Source: Balanoglossus misakiensis
Taxonomy: Eukaryota > Hemichordata
Assembly: GCA_040954595.2 (NCBI GenBank)
Contig: CM082588.2
Location: 10,788,001-10,852,000 of the forward strand
Length of the DNA: 64,000 bases
Reading direction: 5' to 3'
The position numbers were made by a program, and so were the translations under genes. This document shows, in pieces, positions 47,101 through 58,359 of the stretch. The first letter of the stretch is position 1. Every line of letters starts with the position of its first letter. The notes beneath the pieces were generated by a model. It had not been told where the DNA came from. It was given only the letters and a program-made list of their open reading frames with translations, and ran no database searches.

Positions 47101-47180
47101 CCTTTCACCACTATGGTTCAGTCTAAACCTTTTATTTTCTATGGTAAGGTTGGATCTTTAAAGAGGAAACTGTTTTTTTC
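47101..47180. mobile_element. Partial CCCTTTCAC MITE
   Basis: TTAA then CCCTTTCACCACTATGG and GTTCAGTCTAAACC match the 85-bp element at 26,031, but no right end is found. Confidence 0.55.
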
Positions 47181-48197
47181 TGAGAATCTATTTATTTCCT
47201 CTGTCACAAAAATTGCATGGGAGTTCTAATTCTAAAAGGAAAACTGATTTGATAAAAGATCTCAAAGTCAAGTTTTGGATGTGGCTCCATTTCAAGTATT
47301 GTAGGTGACTAGTTTTTCCGGAGTTCAAGTCTGTATACTTGCAGTAGAGTTTGTCACATGGACTTGGGTAATCTGAGTGAGGTCAGAAATTGAACTTACA
47401 CACATTTAGTTGAGTTAAGAACATGTCTGGTGTATTACTGTAATATGACTAGATACTGCAAATGCCTTAACTATAAGTGTATGTTAAAATACAGTTTCCA
47501 TGGACAAATGTGAGTGATGAAATTAAATACACATGTTCATTAAAATCCACCATGATAGAGCGCCCCCACTGTTCAGAATGTCCATTTTGAAGTCCTACAT
47601 CTATGACGTCATGCCTAGCTGTCAATGTTAACTGATGTGCACTTGTACTACTAGTAAATGGAAGTACTTTAAAGTAAAGCTCAGATGCAAGGTTTTGTAA
47701 AATAAATATAATATTAAAACGTTGCCATCATTTTAGTCCTTTGGAACAGCTGTCCTATTGACTAATGTGATCACTCTGTGTACGGCATATGGCATATTAA
47801 GCATATTAAGCATTTAGTATTTTTCAATCAGAAACCGTTAATCCTGTGATTAATTCTTCTTCTTGCAACATTGATTTTAAATCACCACACATGAATATTT
47901 TTGTCCAAAGGACTGCGATGCCCAAGTTTTTTTATGATAAGATAAACAAACAGTGAAATTCAGTGAAGAAGTGAGCGAGCACTTGCCCATTCATTGTTCA
48001 ATGAAAGGTGACCGCCAAAACAAAAGTATTGAGAAAATAACCCGAAGTTGGAGTTGCTGAGTTTTAAATTGATTTCAATAATCTCCCAAGTGAAAAGCTT
48101 GGCTTGGCTGAAGCTCCTGTAGTCATGTTACATGTAGGTAGATTGACACAGATGACAATGTTTGAATGTTTACACTTTTCTTTGTTTGATCTTTCAG
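47181..48197. other. No gene seen
   Basis: Intron-like sequence before the next Gln-rich exon. I looked for exons of the MED25 ACID domain here and in the other introns and found none. Confidence 0.4.
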
Positions 48198-48449
48198 AGG
48201 AATATTCAAGCACTGCAGAAGAATCTAGAGATGGCACAGAAAAAAGAACTTGAATTGAAACAACAGCAAGATCAACATGCCAGACAAAGTCAACTCATAG
48301 CTCTAAGACAACAACATCAACAACAACAGCAATTACAAAGGTTACAACAAGAGAGAGCCCAACAATAACAACAACAACAACAACAAGCAGTGCAAGCACA
48401 GCCATCCAATATACAATCAACAAATCAACAACTAAAACACCTCTTACAA
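48198..48449 (+). pseudogene. Gln-rich coiled-coil exon, one stop
   Basis: Acceptor TGATCTTTCAG, donor CAA|GTAAGT, 84 codons, phase 0-0. It reads RNIQALQKNLEMAQKKELEL, then KQQQDQHARQSQLIALRQQH and a poly-Q run, and ends NQQLKHLLQ. TAA at 48,366-48,368 replaces CAA inside the Q run, and the frame stays open afterwards. The start is strongly helical, and LKHLL fits the LxxLL pattern. MED25 has a Gln-rich tail after its ACID domain, so this may be that tail, but similarity is only compositional. Confidence 0.5.
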
Positions 48450-48697
48450 GTAAGTTGTCATAATAATGTGTACAGTGAATATTTTGAAAACCAAGACTGG
48501 TACCAGTGGCACTTCTGGGAATTGTTATGTGGGGAAAAATGAAATCAGTTTTCTCAAAAAGGAGCTTTCTTGATGGTACAAATAACATGGTCTGTGCCAT
48601 TCCCAAAATGATTTTAATGTATTGAAGACCTGACAGTCACACAGAATAAATTCAATGAACTATTTGCCCAACATGACAACTTTTCCCCACACAGATT

Positions 48698-48752
48698 TAG
48701 ACGTGGTGGGTATGGCTGATTTGCCTCAAATCGGCCATACGCACCACATCTA
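48698..48752. repeat. 21-bp perfect-loop hairpin in the intron
   Basis: GTGGTGGGTATGGCTGATTTG (48,703-48,723) pairs with CAAATCGGCCATACGCACCAC (48,727-48,747) across a 3-nt loop, with one G-T and one G-G position. It could be a tiny inverted repeat or a hairpin RNA precursor. Confidence 0.65.
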
Positions 48753-50014
48753 TTAATATTCATGATTTTACTTTTCATGTTTATGTACACTCTTATAACA
48801 ATAGGAAATCTAGAGAATGGCTATTTCATCAAGTTGACAACCCCCGCATGTGTAAGTCATGTACATAAACAAAAATAGTCTGGTGTGTGGAGCCTCCTCC
48901 CTTTTTACAGGAAGTACTTTCGAAAAATGTTTATGCAATCAGTTCACACTCATGATCAATTTTGTGTCAGAATTATTGTCCAAGTCAGCATGCCATAGAT
49001 ATATTGATGAAATAAACATTGGGACCAATAGGATTAAGGGAGGTGTGACTGGTCCAACCTGTTCAGTTTTAGTGTGGGGGGAAAAGCTGGAAGGAAAGCA
49101 GACCTAAATTACTGACAAAGAAATACAACAAATCTTGTCTCATTCTTATTTTCAATTCCTCTAGTTTTTCCATGGTACCAGTGTGGAAGCACTGATGATA
49201 ACCTCTGACAGACAGTTTTAAATGACGACAATCATCTTACTCTTATGCACATATGCGTTAATTTTGTGTGTACAAAATAACGTCCAATCCAAATATTCTG
49301 CACAATTTTATGTGCGTGCATTCATATAGTGGACTGCCTTCGCTTCCTTCTATATTTCTTGCATGCCAGATAAGAAGAATTTAGTTTTGTCTCTTCTTTT
49401 CACTCAATTTGCTGTCTTTTCCTAATCTATGACACAGACTATGGTTGCCGCCACCTTGTCTGTTGTTAAGACAGCACTTGTGGCATAGATAACAATTTTG
49501 TAACTAGAGTCTCTGCTTTGGCAAATGTGTGTTAGATGAACATTACACTTTAACAAAAGTCTGCTTAGAATTTAAATCATATTCTCTTCAAAATGTCTGC
49601 ATCTGAGAACATGGTGAATTAAAGCTGAAAGCAGTGTTCACTGGGCCCAAGCAATTCCCAGGGTTCCTACAGAATGCTAAGGATTATCTGCTGTGGATAC
49701 CCAAAATTTTGTCAAAAAGTTTTGATCCTAAACTGATCTATGTCCTACAAAATCTAAACTTCTAGATCTATTGGTTAGCCTAGAATTAGGAGTGTACATA
49801 ATTAATTAGGTCAACAGGGGTCTTGAAACTAACCATCAATTTTAGACACAGCCTAAATCAATTTCCCATTGTACAGTAACTAACTATATGCCGCCCTAAA
49901 TTTCAGTCTGATTGACAAATGTAAAGAAAATTAAAAAGAAGTGTCTCCTGATACATTGCCATTTGCTGTGAAGTGACTTTAAAAGAAAACTGTTTTGTTT
50001 GTATTTAACTGCAG
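48753..50014. other. Intron-like sequence, no gene seen
   Basis: No further exon was recognised. It ends in the acceptor TTTAACTGCAGCAGCAG, where tandem NAGs at 50,014, 50,017 and 50,020 could each serve and would differ by one Gln. Confidence 0.45.
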
Positions 50015-50263
50015 CAGCAGCAACAAGCCAGCGGAACAAAAGCAACCATTCCACCACCACAACAACAAACATGGCAACAACAACAACAACAGCAACAGTT
50101 ATCACAACAACAACAACAACAGCTGTAACTAGGACAACAGCCACGGCCGCGACCACAGGTACCTCAGATGGACTTGGCACCCAGCATGCAACAAACACTG
50201 CAACAATCATGTAGTAATCTGCTGGCTGTTGACATGAGTCTTTTTGATATTCCGAATCAATAA
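50015..50263 (+). pseudogene. Terminal Gln-rich exon, one internal stop
   Basis: Continues in phase 0 from 48,449: QQQQASGTKATIPPPQQQTW, then Q runs, PRPQVPQMDLAPSMQQTLQQ and SCSNLLAVDMSLFDIPNQ-stop (TAA 50,261-50,263). TAA at 50,126-50,128 interrupts (QQQL-stop-LGQQPRP), again where a C-to-T change would explain it. CAA repeats also leave a Thr-rich alternative frame open (49,999-50,214) and a Val-rich antisense frame. I regard these as by-products. Acidic-hydrophobic ends are common in coactivators, but I cannot match this end to human MED25. Confidence 0.5.
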
Positions 50264-50264
50264 A
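50259..50264 (+). terminator. AATAAA polyadenylation signal overlapping the stop
   Basis: AATAAA spans the TAA stop of the last Gln-rich exon. Such close placement is unusual but possible for a very short 3' UTR. No other strong signal was examined in detail. Confidence 0.4.
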
Positions 50265-50750
50265 TTCTTACAGGAAACTGACTATAATGAACAGGAGACT
50301 GTTCATGCCTTCATTACCGTTGTAACTTCTATATACTAAATGAAACCCAGATGCCCAAAGAAATGTCAGAAAATTCTCAAGGTTTTTTCCAGACAGTCAA
50401 GTATTGGGGATTTGGAATATTTATCACTCTCATTTACTGTATACAGACATATCCATTCCAAAGCTATCACCTCCACTCATTCTTCAGTGTTCCTTGATTT
50501 AAAAAAAAAAATTTAAACAGATCAAATAACACGAAATTGTTATTCCAGTGTAGTAACATAATATACTCGGTCTGTACTAATTCTTGCATTAGCTTTACAT
50601 TGTTTCCATCATAATGCCTTATTTCAATATAACCATATTTGTATGCTGGGAGGATGTAACTAGTTGTCAGTGTCTATTGTAATACAAAGTATGCCATACA
50701 CAAAGCAACTGTGCATTGTCTTCTGGTGTGAAAAAATGATACTTAGGATG
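50264..50750. other. No gene seen
   Basis: AT-rich 3' flank of the Gln-rich exon, with no recognised element. Confidence 0.4.
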
Positions 50751-50961
50751 TATGTAAAATGGGAAATTTTCATGAGAGATAAATTCGCCCGAATCATGCA
50801 AGTGCTAAAAAAACACGAAACTAAAAAGTCGCGTAAACATGTTTTTCAGAAATAATGATGAATTGAAATTCGAGAATGCGAAAATTAATCGTTGCATAAC
50901 AGTTGCCACATTTGATATTATGAAAATTTCCCGTTGCGAAAATTTCATGTTTTACAGTATA
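50751..50961. mobile_element. MITE, second copy of the 28,308 family
   Basis: Left TATGTAAAATGGGAAATTTT and right inverted TACTGTAAAACATGAAATTT. It shares GTAAACATGTTTTTCAG and GCATAACAGTTG with the copy at 28,308-28,502. Confidence 0.7.
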
Positions 50962-51002
50962 TAGCCATATTTTTTCCACTTCCAAAACTAACATCAAGAG
51001 TG

Positions 51003-51291
51003 ATGCATGCCACTGGCCCAATAAAGCCTGATAGCTCTTGCTGGGAATTGTGATGTAACTACCATCCCCCTTAAAGTCACTGACATAAACTGAACAATGG
51101 CGATTGTGTGTAAGGTTATAGTAAAGGCAAGGCTAATTTAAATTTAAAATGGTACCAATCCTTAATCACACATATGTATCCTTTGACCAATCATTGGAAA
51201 AACAAAGTCCGTGATTGACTTCAAAGTAATGCTAATTACATCACGATTCCCTGCAAGGGGTATCATGCTTTATTGGGCCAGTGGCATGCAT
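51003..51291. mobile_element. MITE with ATGCATGCCACTGG ends
   Basis: ATGCATGCCACTGGCCCAAT AAAGC at the left is repeated inverted at 51,262-51,291, and the arms extend to about 58 bp including GGGAATNGTGATGTAA. No coding capacity and no clear target duplication. Confidence 0.75.
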
Positions 51292-52428
51292 AGTTTTTTG
51301 AAAGCAAAGCAGATAAAATACAGCTATATACTAGACTAATACCTTATTAACTCCTGATCATTGGAGAATGTATCTCTAAAGTTACTCTCTATCGCTCCCT
51401 CAGGGAAGAGAGCAATAGACAGCTCTTTCAGTGTCAGAACTTCCAGTTGTATACCAATCATTTGTATTACCCAATCACAGACTTTGTGTTATTGGTCATT
51501 TATCTATCCAATTGAAACTCACATGTTCATTGGAGCATTACACCAAAGAAGTCACACTATAACAGTGACAATACAACACTTGCAAAAACATGGATTGCTC
51601 AGGTCAGCATATCTGGTTCCAGATTATGTGACCCAACTAATGCAGCTATAATGAATGTGTTTGGTTATATACAGAGAATTGTAGGTTGTATGAGACATGT
51701 TAATATTACACTCTAGCATGGGGCAATGTATATTTATCATGTGAAAGCCACGAAGTCACTAGCTCTTGATGTTCATTTTCTATTTTTGTTGTTGAATAAT
51801 TTGTTATGAAATTGGATTGAAGCTGAACTCACAGCATATGTGTGGACATAACACGTTTATACGTCCATGTAATAATTTTTGTTAAAGCCAAACAATTAAA
51901 TATCACCATTATAACAAAATTAACAACAATCTAACCCCGGGGCTGTCACTAATTTGAATGGATACCGATCCAGAGTTAATGTTTCATTGGGAAGTCTAAC
52001 AGTGTTTTGAAATGTCACATTGTAATTTGAAAGTTTGGGCTTGGGCAGTGACAATGACATTGTTTGTGTACACAATTTGAAATGGAGCTCTTTGAAAAGA
52101 GAAAAGTGGTGTGTGGAAAAGAATGAAGTCTTTGGGCTTATATCAGGTGCCTTCATTTGACTCTCAAGGAGAGTTTTGTAAAACAATTAACTTGTTGTGT
52201 GTCAGCATTATTGGGAAAGATTAAGCACACACATGTATACAGGTTAGATAAAAATGGAAAATTACCATCAGCCTTTTTTCTTAGCACTCTCACCATTCAC
52301 CCCCAGTTCCCTGTGTAGACATCCAACTTTTCCAACAGAAACAATGGATTTGGACCGAACCATTAGTTCATTTGAATACCGGTATGTATGTAATATCTGT
52401 ATTTATAACATACCTCATGCTAACACTG
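51292..52428. other. No gene seen
   Basis: A 96-codon frame at 51,361-51,651 and a minus frame at 51,920-52,186 have no motif or splice context to support them. Confidence 0.4.
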
Positions 52429-52693
52429 TGTCATGATTCGCCAGAATCCGTCAGGTGATAAGAAAATAGAATCGACTATGAATCCCTTGGGGAAATAGCA
52501 GAAAATATATAAACTGGTCACGTGACCAAAGGGATATAAAAGAATCCCATGCATATACATAGTCAGTTCACCTCTGTAGCCAGACTGGCCATACATATGA
52601 ACTGATGATGTCCCTGTTTTAGGCATATGGCTTGTGAAACTGTTAAACCATTTTGTTGTGTTTTGTGTTTGGTGATCGGCAAAATCCGTGACA
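52429..52693 (+). mobile_element. LTR-like block with internal promoter
   Basis: Bounded by TGTCATGATTCGCC and ATCCGTGACA, i.e. TGTCA...TGACA inverted ends typical of retrotransposon LTRs. It is 265 bp long, with palindromic GGTCACGTGACC, a TATA box and an initiator-like TCAGTT inside. No matching second LTR, internal region or 4-6 bp target duplication was found, so a solo LTR is a tentative call. Confidence 0.4.
52516..52568 (+). promoter_or_regulatory. E-box palindrome, TATA box and initiator
   Basis: GGTCACGTGACC (52,516-52,527) contains CACGTG, a core for bHLH-zip factors. TATAAAAG is at 52,535-52,542, and TCAGTT with its A at 52,565 lies 30 bp past the TATA start, the normal TATA-to-initiator distance. 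Directed rightwards. No clear ORF follows. Confidence 0.45.
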
Positions 52694-53299
52694 AGCATGG
52701 TAGAATCAAACTATTAGATGCATGTTAAGAAATATAGTCAATTATTAGGAAGTGACCATAGTTGCCAAACGATTAAAATCACATTTTTAATAACAATATT
52801 CACATGTCATTGTTTCTACATTTCTAGAATTTCAGCCATTCATTTTATGTTTGTGTGAAGAATGACACCTTGAGGCTGTAGAATCATGTATAGTGCTGAA
52901 GGGAAGGGGGGACACGATTCCTCAATTTCTTTCATTTTGCATAAGATGCTAAGTTGGTTTAATTTTTTTCCGGATATTGCTTATATTGTACTGAAAGTTT
53001 GGTATGTTATGCAGTTTTTATGAAGAGCTTTTGACAAACATTTCAGTGTACTTTCAAGACTGCTAGAGTATGTACATAGTGTATGCAGCGTTAGGAAGAA
53101 ATATCTTTGATATTTTTATTCTAACAATTTTCCTATCAGGATAAACAAGTAGACAGAGATATCATGTTAGGATTTTTGCATACATAAAATAAATATTCTG
53201 ATAAAATGAGTGCTTTTGTCTGTCTCTTTGATTTCAGGTGAGGATCAGCCGCTCCAACAAATGGTCTGCTTACTTCCCTTTTTCATCTGATTAAAATCA

Positions 53300-54800
53300 A
53301 ATGTAGTGTTAGGCGCTGGTGATGATTTTGGCTATTCTGTTCTCAGTTGTTAGCTGGGAACTACTGGTCAGATTGCTTTGAAAAGTGGTATGCATGTTTC
53401 TTATGCCAAGATCATAGAGCTATATAAGTTCTAAGCTAACATCGTGAATTGTCTACTTTTTATGAATGTTTTGTCTTTTAACACAATGGTAAAATATTTT
53501 CTATGAAAGTAATTGGCTGATTTCTTTAACATTTAGTATAAATCTTCCTATAGGTGTAATTGTTGCAAAGTTTGCACATTTGTAATTATGAGCCAAATTT
53601 TGCAATTTTTGGTCAAAAATCGTTTTCTCTGAAACCTCGTGCTTGTCAGATTGCTTTGGGAATTGGTAGGCATGTTCTCAGGGTTAAGCAATTGTAAGTT
53701 GTTTGAAAATTTTGTTGAAATTTGCTTATTTGTGTTCTTGAGGTAACTTGTGATTTTCTTGTTGAAACCACTTGTCAGATTGCTTTGAACTTTGGTAAGC
53801 ATGTTCTCATCGAAGTAAGATATTGTATAATTTTGGTGATGTTTGCATTTTTGTGTTTGGCAGTTTTGGGACAGTTTTTTTAAATTAGATCATATCTATT
53901 TGTTTGGTATTAGGTCATTAACAAAAAATTAAGTCATAGAGTTGGTCACACATATTACTTATAGCACAAGTTTGAAAAAAATGACCAGTTTGTGTCGCGT
54001 TATCTGCTTTCATTGAGGAGTAACAGCGCCCGCAAGTCAAGTGTTTATGTCACATTTGTATTGGTATATTCCAGTGGGACCTTATGAGATCGGTACGTTG
54101 CATCTGTATGGATGTATGGGAGTATGTCCATCCACATCAAAAACTTGAAGACTGCTACGCGTACAACCTCGATATTTGGTGTGTAGATGCATACCGGGTT
54201 GTAGATGGGAGTTTGTTCAAACGAAGTTGACATTGCCAAAAATATGCAAATTTTCTGGGAAAAACCTTAATTTGGTCAAAACTCAGAAACTCAGCAACCC
54301 CTGGTCATAATGATTCTGTATGTTTTGAGGTAATACTTTGAATTTTCTATTTTTCGCATTTGTTTGTCTTTTTCTACATTTTTGTAAAAAAACTACCTTT
54401 CTGGAATTAATCAGCCCACCTCTTTGAAATTTAGTATGGAGCTTCATATAGGTGATCTGAGTTACTAAAGTTTTGTTTAAATTGCTGCAAAATTTGCGAG
54501 CAATTTTTACCTTTTTGATCATTTTTTAAATGTAAAACAGCTCATAGATTGCTTTGGAAATTTGCATGTATGTTTGTCAAATCAACTAGAAGAATTTAAT
54601 ATTATATTTTTGGGGTGATTTTTGCCATTTTTGGTCAAAACTCTTTCTCAGAACCCTCTACTCCATTGCTTTCAAATTTGATTTAAAGGTTCCTGGGTGC
54701 GTTGTCATGATAATTTACAAAACCAATGATGAAAGTGTCAATGCTTTTTGTTGGCAATATCTTGTATTTTGGGGGCATATTTTCCAATTTTGAAAAATAA
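53300..54800 (+). repeat. Old degenerate tandem repeat (CTTGTCAGATTGCTTTG)
   Basis: Repeated segments of CTTGTCAGATTGCTTTGAA, TTGGTAGGCATGTTC, ATTGTATAATTTTGGTG, TTTGCATTTTTGTG and TTTTTGGTCAAAA in the same order, with irregular spacing of about 130 bp and more. The same family, inverted, splits the element gene at 39.1-40.1 kb. Confidence 0.65.
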
Positions 54801-56939
54801 TAGTTCCCAGTGTATTACTCTAAAATTGAGTTAATAGTATTGGAATTATAATGGAATCAAATTATAGGTAATTCGGAACTTTTATATTTTGTAGGGTATT
54901 TTGTTATATACAAAAACAAAATTCATCTCCGCGACCAGCTGTTCTTTTTGGTGCATGGACAGTGTTGGCCTGTCGATTTATCTATATTTAGAAAATTTGA
55001 TCAAATTCAAACTTGAATTGCATTGAATCAATTTTAATTCCCGCCAAGAACACTTTATTGACTACAAACGTTTGTTTTGTTGGATGGGTAAAATTTAAGA
55101 CCTCTCGACCAACGCAGAGTGAAGTTTAATACTTTTGAAGTTGTCAAAATCGACTAAACAGAGCGAGAAAAACGGCAATTTGCGCTGTCGGCACATTTCT
55201 TCTCCTGCCTCGAATTATCGACACCAGGACCCCCCCCCCCCAAAAAAAAAATATCAATTATGGATCATCAAATAACTAGACTGCATCGTCCATGAAATCA
55301 AACTCGACGACAAAAAAACTTCGCCGATTCCGAGGTAAACGCATCCCGACAGGATAAGAACTCCGCTATTTGATGTCATCTGATTTCTCTGTAAACATTG
55401 GTTGGTCGTTACTTCGGGAATGGCACTTAATCTTCTCGGTTCGGCCTTTAATTTCCATGACCCCGGTTGTTTCGGCCAAGACGCAAACTGGTTCTTCACT
55501 TTGTAGTTCAGTAAAGTTGGCGAATGGGATAGTCTGTTAATGGTGAATGCAGGCCTGAACGCAGTGCTAGCGAACGGGACAAATTGACATAATAAAAGCG
55601 AGCGTGTTGTCAGATTAGTGGGACTGTCATATCATGAACACAATACGGGAGGCGTGATAAGGGCATTATAAAGAGCGAGCGTGAAACAGACATGGAAACG
55701 ATCGACAGTACGGTACAGTGGCTGTGGGTAGAGCGAGCATGTTGCTGTGCCGAACACATTCACCATGTTTGTTAAATACAACACACACCGACTTGACCTG
55801 CGGCCGCAGCTGCAGCTTCCTAACGCGCCCTAATCCAAGCAGTTTACGATCTCGTGGATCGTGGTTGGACCAACAAAATGACCCAGAAAGAGAACCACAT
55901 TAGGAAGTATTATAGGTCTGTTTCCTCAAAGTCGAATAGGTGCAAAACTTAACGCACATCAAAATGTTGCCCAGACAACGGAAGTTAGCAGTTTGCTTGC
56001 TCGGTTTGAAATGCGCGGCTGTGGTAGAAAATTACCCCCTGTTCTTTGGGACGTGAGCCACCCCCCTGAGACAATGGTGCACTCACACTCGAGAACATAG
56101 GTTTGCTATTTGCATATACAAATGGAATATTCCTTCGAATGCGAGCATGTTCCAGTGCGTTCTAAAATAATAAAATATGCAGCTATAGCATGTATGCATA
56201 TTCATTAGTGTGTCGTAATGCTAACTATGGTCTGTGATTGGGTAACAAGTCCCACTCTCCATAACAACAGGTGATCATTGACCCGTTTCCGGTGTGCGAC
56301 GCCGGGTTTCGACCACTTTCCTTCTTACTGCCGCGGGATCAAGACGTCTTTTCGGTAGGCTCATAATCCAGTCATTGCTTTTAGTACCATAGCCTATGTA
56401 GCTACGTTACCGTCGCTCGATTGTTTAGTCTGGTATTAGGTGATTTGCAGCTATCCGTTCAACACCTTGTAGTTGAACAGAAGTAGGTCTTATTCCAGAA
56501 AAAAATCCGAGCTACGGGCGTGCAGCTAGCCATGCCTCTCGGCCATTCTGTGTATGGCTTCGCTGCTGACCCTGAGGTCATAATCGAGAAAGTCTAGACA
56601 TATTTATAGGGTTATACTCTGTGAGAATTTTATTGCTAGGCCTCTTGCCTAAGCGCACGTAGAGCCAGTGTTTGCATTTTTTTTTAATTTTACGGTTTAA
56701 ACGTGGTTGGTGTATTTTCGCTTTTCTGTTTGTTTTTTCGTAACATTTTACTGTTTACATGTTGTTGGCGTATTTTCGCTTTTCTGGTGTGATTTCCACC
56801 TCACTGTTGGCATACTTAAACAATTATCCTAATTTTTATTGGGCAAACCGATAAAACCAAAACCACCACAAGTAAAGAAAATTGTAATCTGTTTGGTGAT
56901 AACCCTTTTAGCTTTGAGAGATAACCGATTTGATGTTTT
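54801..56939. other. Mixed spacer with a G/C-richer stretch
   Basis: 55,200-56,580 has more CpG than its surroundings (CGAGCG, GCGGCCGC-like CTGCGGCCGC at 55,798, CCGCGGGATC) and could be a promoter or CpG-rich unmethylated region, but no first exon can be defended. The short frames at 55,254-55,499 (-) and 55,718-55,903 (+) are unsupported. Confidence 0.35.
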
Positions 56940-57440
56940 AGTAAAACCAAATTTTTGACCAGGGTGACAAGCATTTTTTTCTCTGAGAGTCGTGTTGCTT
57001 TGAAGCATACATTTGGATATATGGTCCCATTTGATGAAAACCTGGTTGATGAAAAATGTGCATATTTATAATTTTGTAGAATTTTTTGTCTTTTTTGGTC
57101 AAAAATTGTTTTATCTAAAACTGCTTGTCAGATTGCTTTCAAATTTTGCAGGGTTGTTCCTTGGGAATAATTAAGTGAGATGTTTTAGAAAAATACTTGA
57201 AATATGCATATTTGCGTTTTGTGTGTGATAGTTTTGGAATTTTTCATTAAAAATTATTTTCTTTCAAACTGATTGTCAGATTGCCTTGAGCTTTGGTAGG
57301 CATGTTCCCTGAAGCGATTGACGTAAGATATTGTACAATTTTGGTGAAAATACTGATTTTTCTGAAACTGCATATGGGATTGCTTTGAAATTTGATAGTA
57401 TTATTGCAATGGGTAACCCAAGTTTTGTCTGATTGTGTTG
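56940..57440 (+). repeat. Second block of the CTTGTCAGATTGCTTTG repeat
   Basis: Contains CTGCTTGTCAGATTGCTTTC, CAGATTGCCTTGAGCTTTGG TAGGCATGTTCC and GTACAATTTTGGTGAAAA as in the 53.3-54.8 kb block. Confidence 0.65.
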
Positions 57441-58110
57441 ATTTCCCTATACTGAGACTCGCCAAGTACACTATATGTTTATATCACTAGAGAGTTCAGA
57501 ATCCAATATGGCCGCCATACGAACTGGGACATACTGTGTAATCTGATTATTTTCTAAACTTGTCATATTTTAATTTCTCGATCTCACAAATAAAAATGAA
57601 ATGCCAAAAACTTAGTAACTTTCGTTTCTTCCCGCTTGGTGTCCATTAAAGTCTTTTTCCTCCCACTGGGAAAGTGGCTAGAGTCAATATGTGCATAATG
57701 GCAGCATTATATGGCACTGAATAAATGGCAGGGGTGTTTACATCTCCTAATTTGTTTTCACTTAAACCATGATAAATATCTAACATTATATGATCATATT
57801 GTGTATGCAACTCGGAGATGCGTTTCACTTCAGGGTTGGAAGTTTGTTTAGTCAAGTCTGGGAAGTGACATGTCTTCAAAGTGACTGATGTTATCTGCTT
57901 AGAGCTGAATGCCCATGGGTGTTCTTTCCTAGAAATACATTTTCTTTGCATTTCATAGACCTGTGTATAATTATAATTTCAGTTATATATTCTAATTTGT
58001 GTTTAGGTAGAGTATGCATGGAATTAAAATAATTATTCTGTAATTACCCAACAAAAATGTTTGTCTTACAATTGTCTAGCAAGTGGGTATTTTGATTGTT
58101 AATTTGCACA

Positions 58111-58355
58111 GGCAACATTATGGAAGTAGCATAAAGAGTATTCGATAATATAGCAGACCTTCTAGCCAGAAAGAAGAGCTTAGAAGATTTATCAGCTCAT
58201 AATATTCCTTTAACCAATGAACTTTATATGAACTTGCACACCTGCCTTCAAGATACAGGGATTAATGTTCAGGAAACCTTACCAGCTCTAGTACATTTAT
58301 TTCAGCCAGAAATTGAATTACCAGAAAAAAAAATCAGTAATGTTACAAAGAAACA
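58111..58355 (+). pseudogene. Isolated exon-like frame, function unknown, one stop
   Basis: Acceptor TTAATTTGCACAG, ATG at 58,120, donor ACA|GTAAGA at 58,356. The frame reads MEVA-stop-RVFDNIADLLARKKSLE, then DLSAHNIPLTNELYMNLHTC, LQDTGINVQETLPALVHLFQ and PEIELPEKKISNVTKK. TAA at 58,132-58,134 would be CAA (Gln) by one transition. Otherwise it has no break over 79 codons and a protein-like amphipathic composition. I do not recognise the family. If translation starts downstream of the TAA, no ATG is available before LYMN. It has no detected partner exon. Confidence 0.35.
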
Positions 58356-58359
58356 GTAA

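Noticed and set aside
49896-50214. Thr-rich plus frame and Val-rich minus frame over the CAA repeats
   Set aside because: They are shifted readings of the CAA run. The Gln frame is supported by the acceptor, phase 0 from the previous exon and the following non-repeat tail.
28621-58134. An alternative genetic code with TAA read as Gln
   Set aside because: The other parts of the window use TAA as an ordinary terminal stop, the affected exons are otherwise decayed, and Gln-rich CAA runs are the expected place for C-to-T stops.
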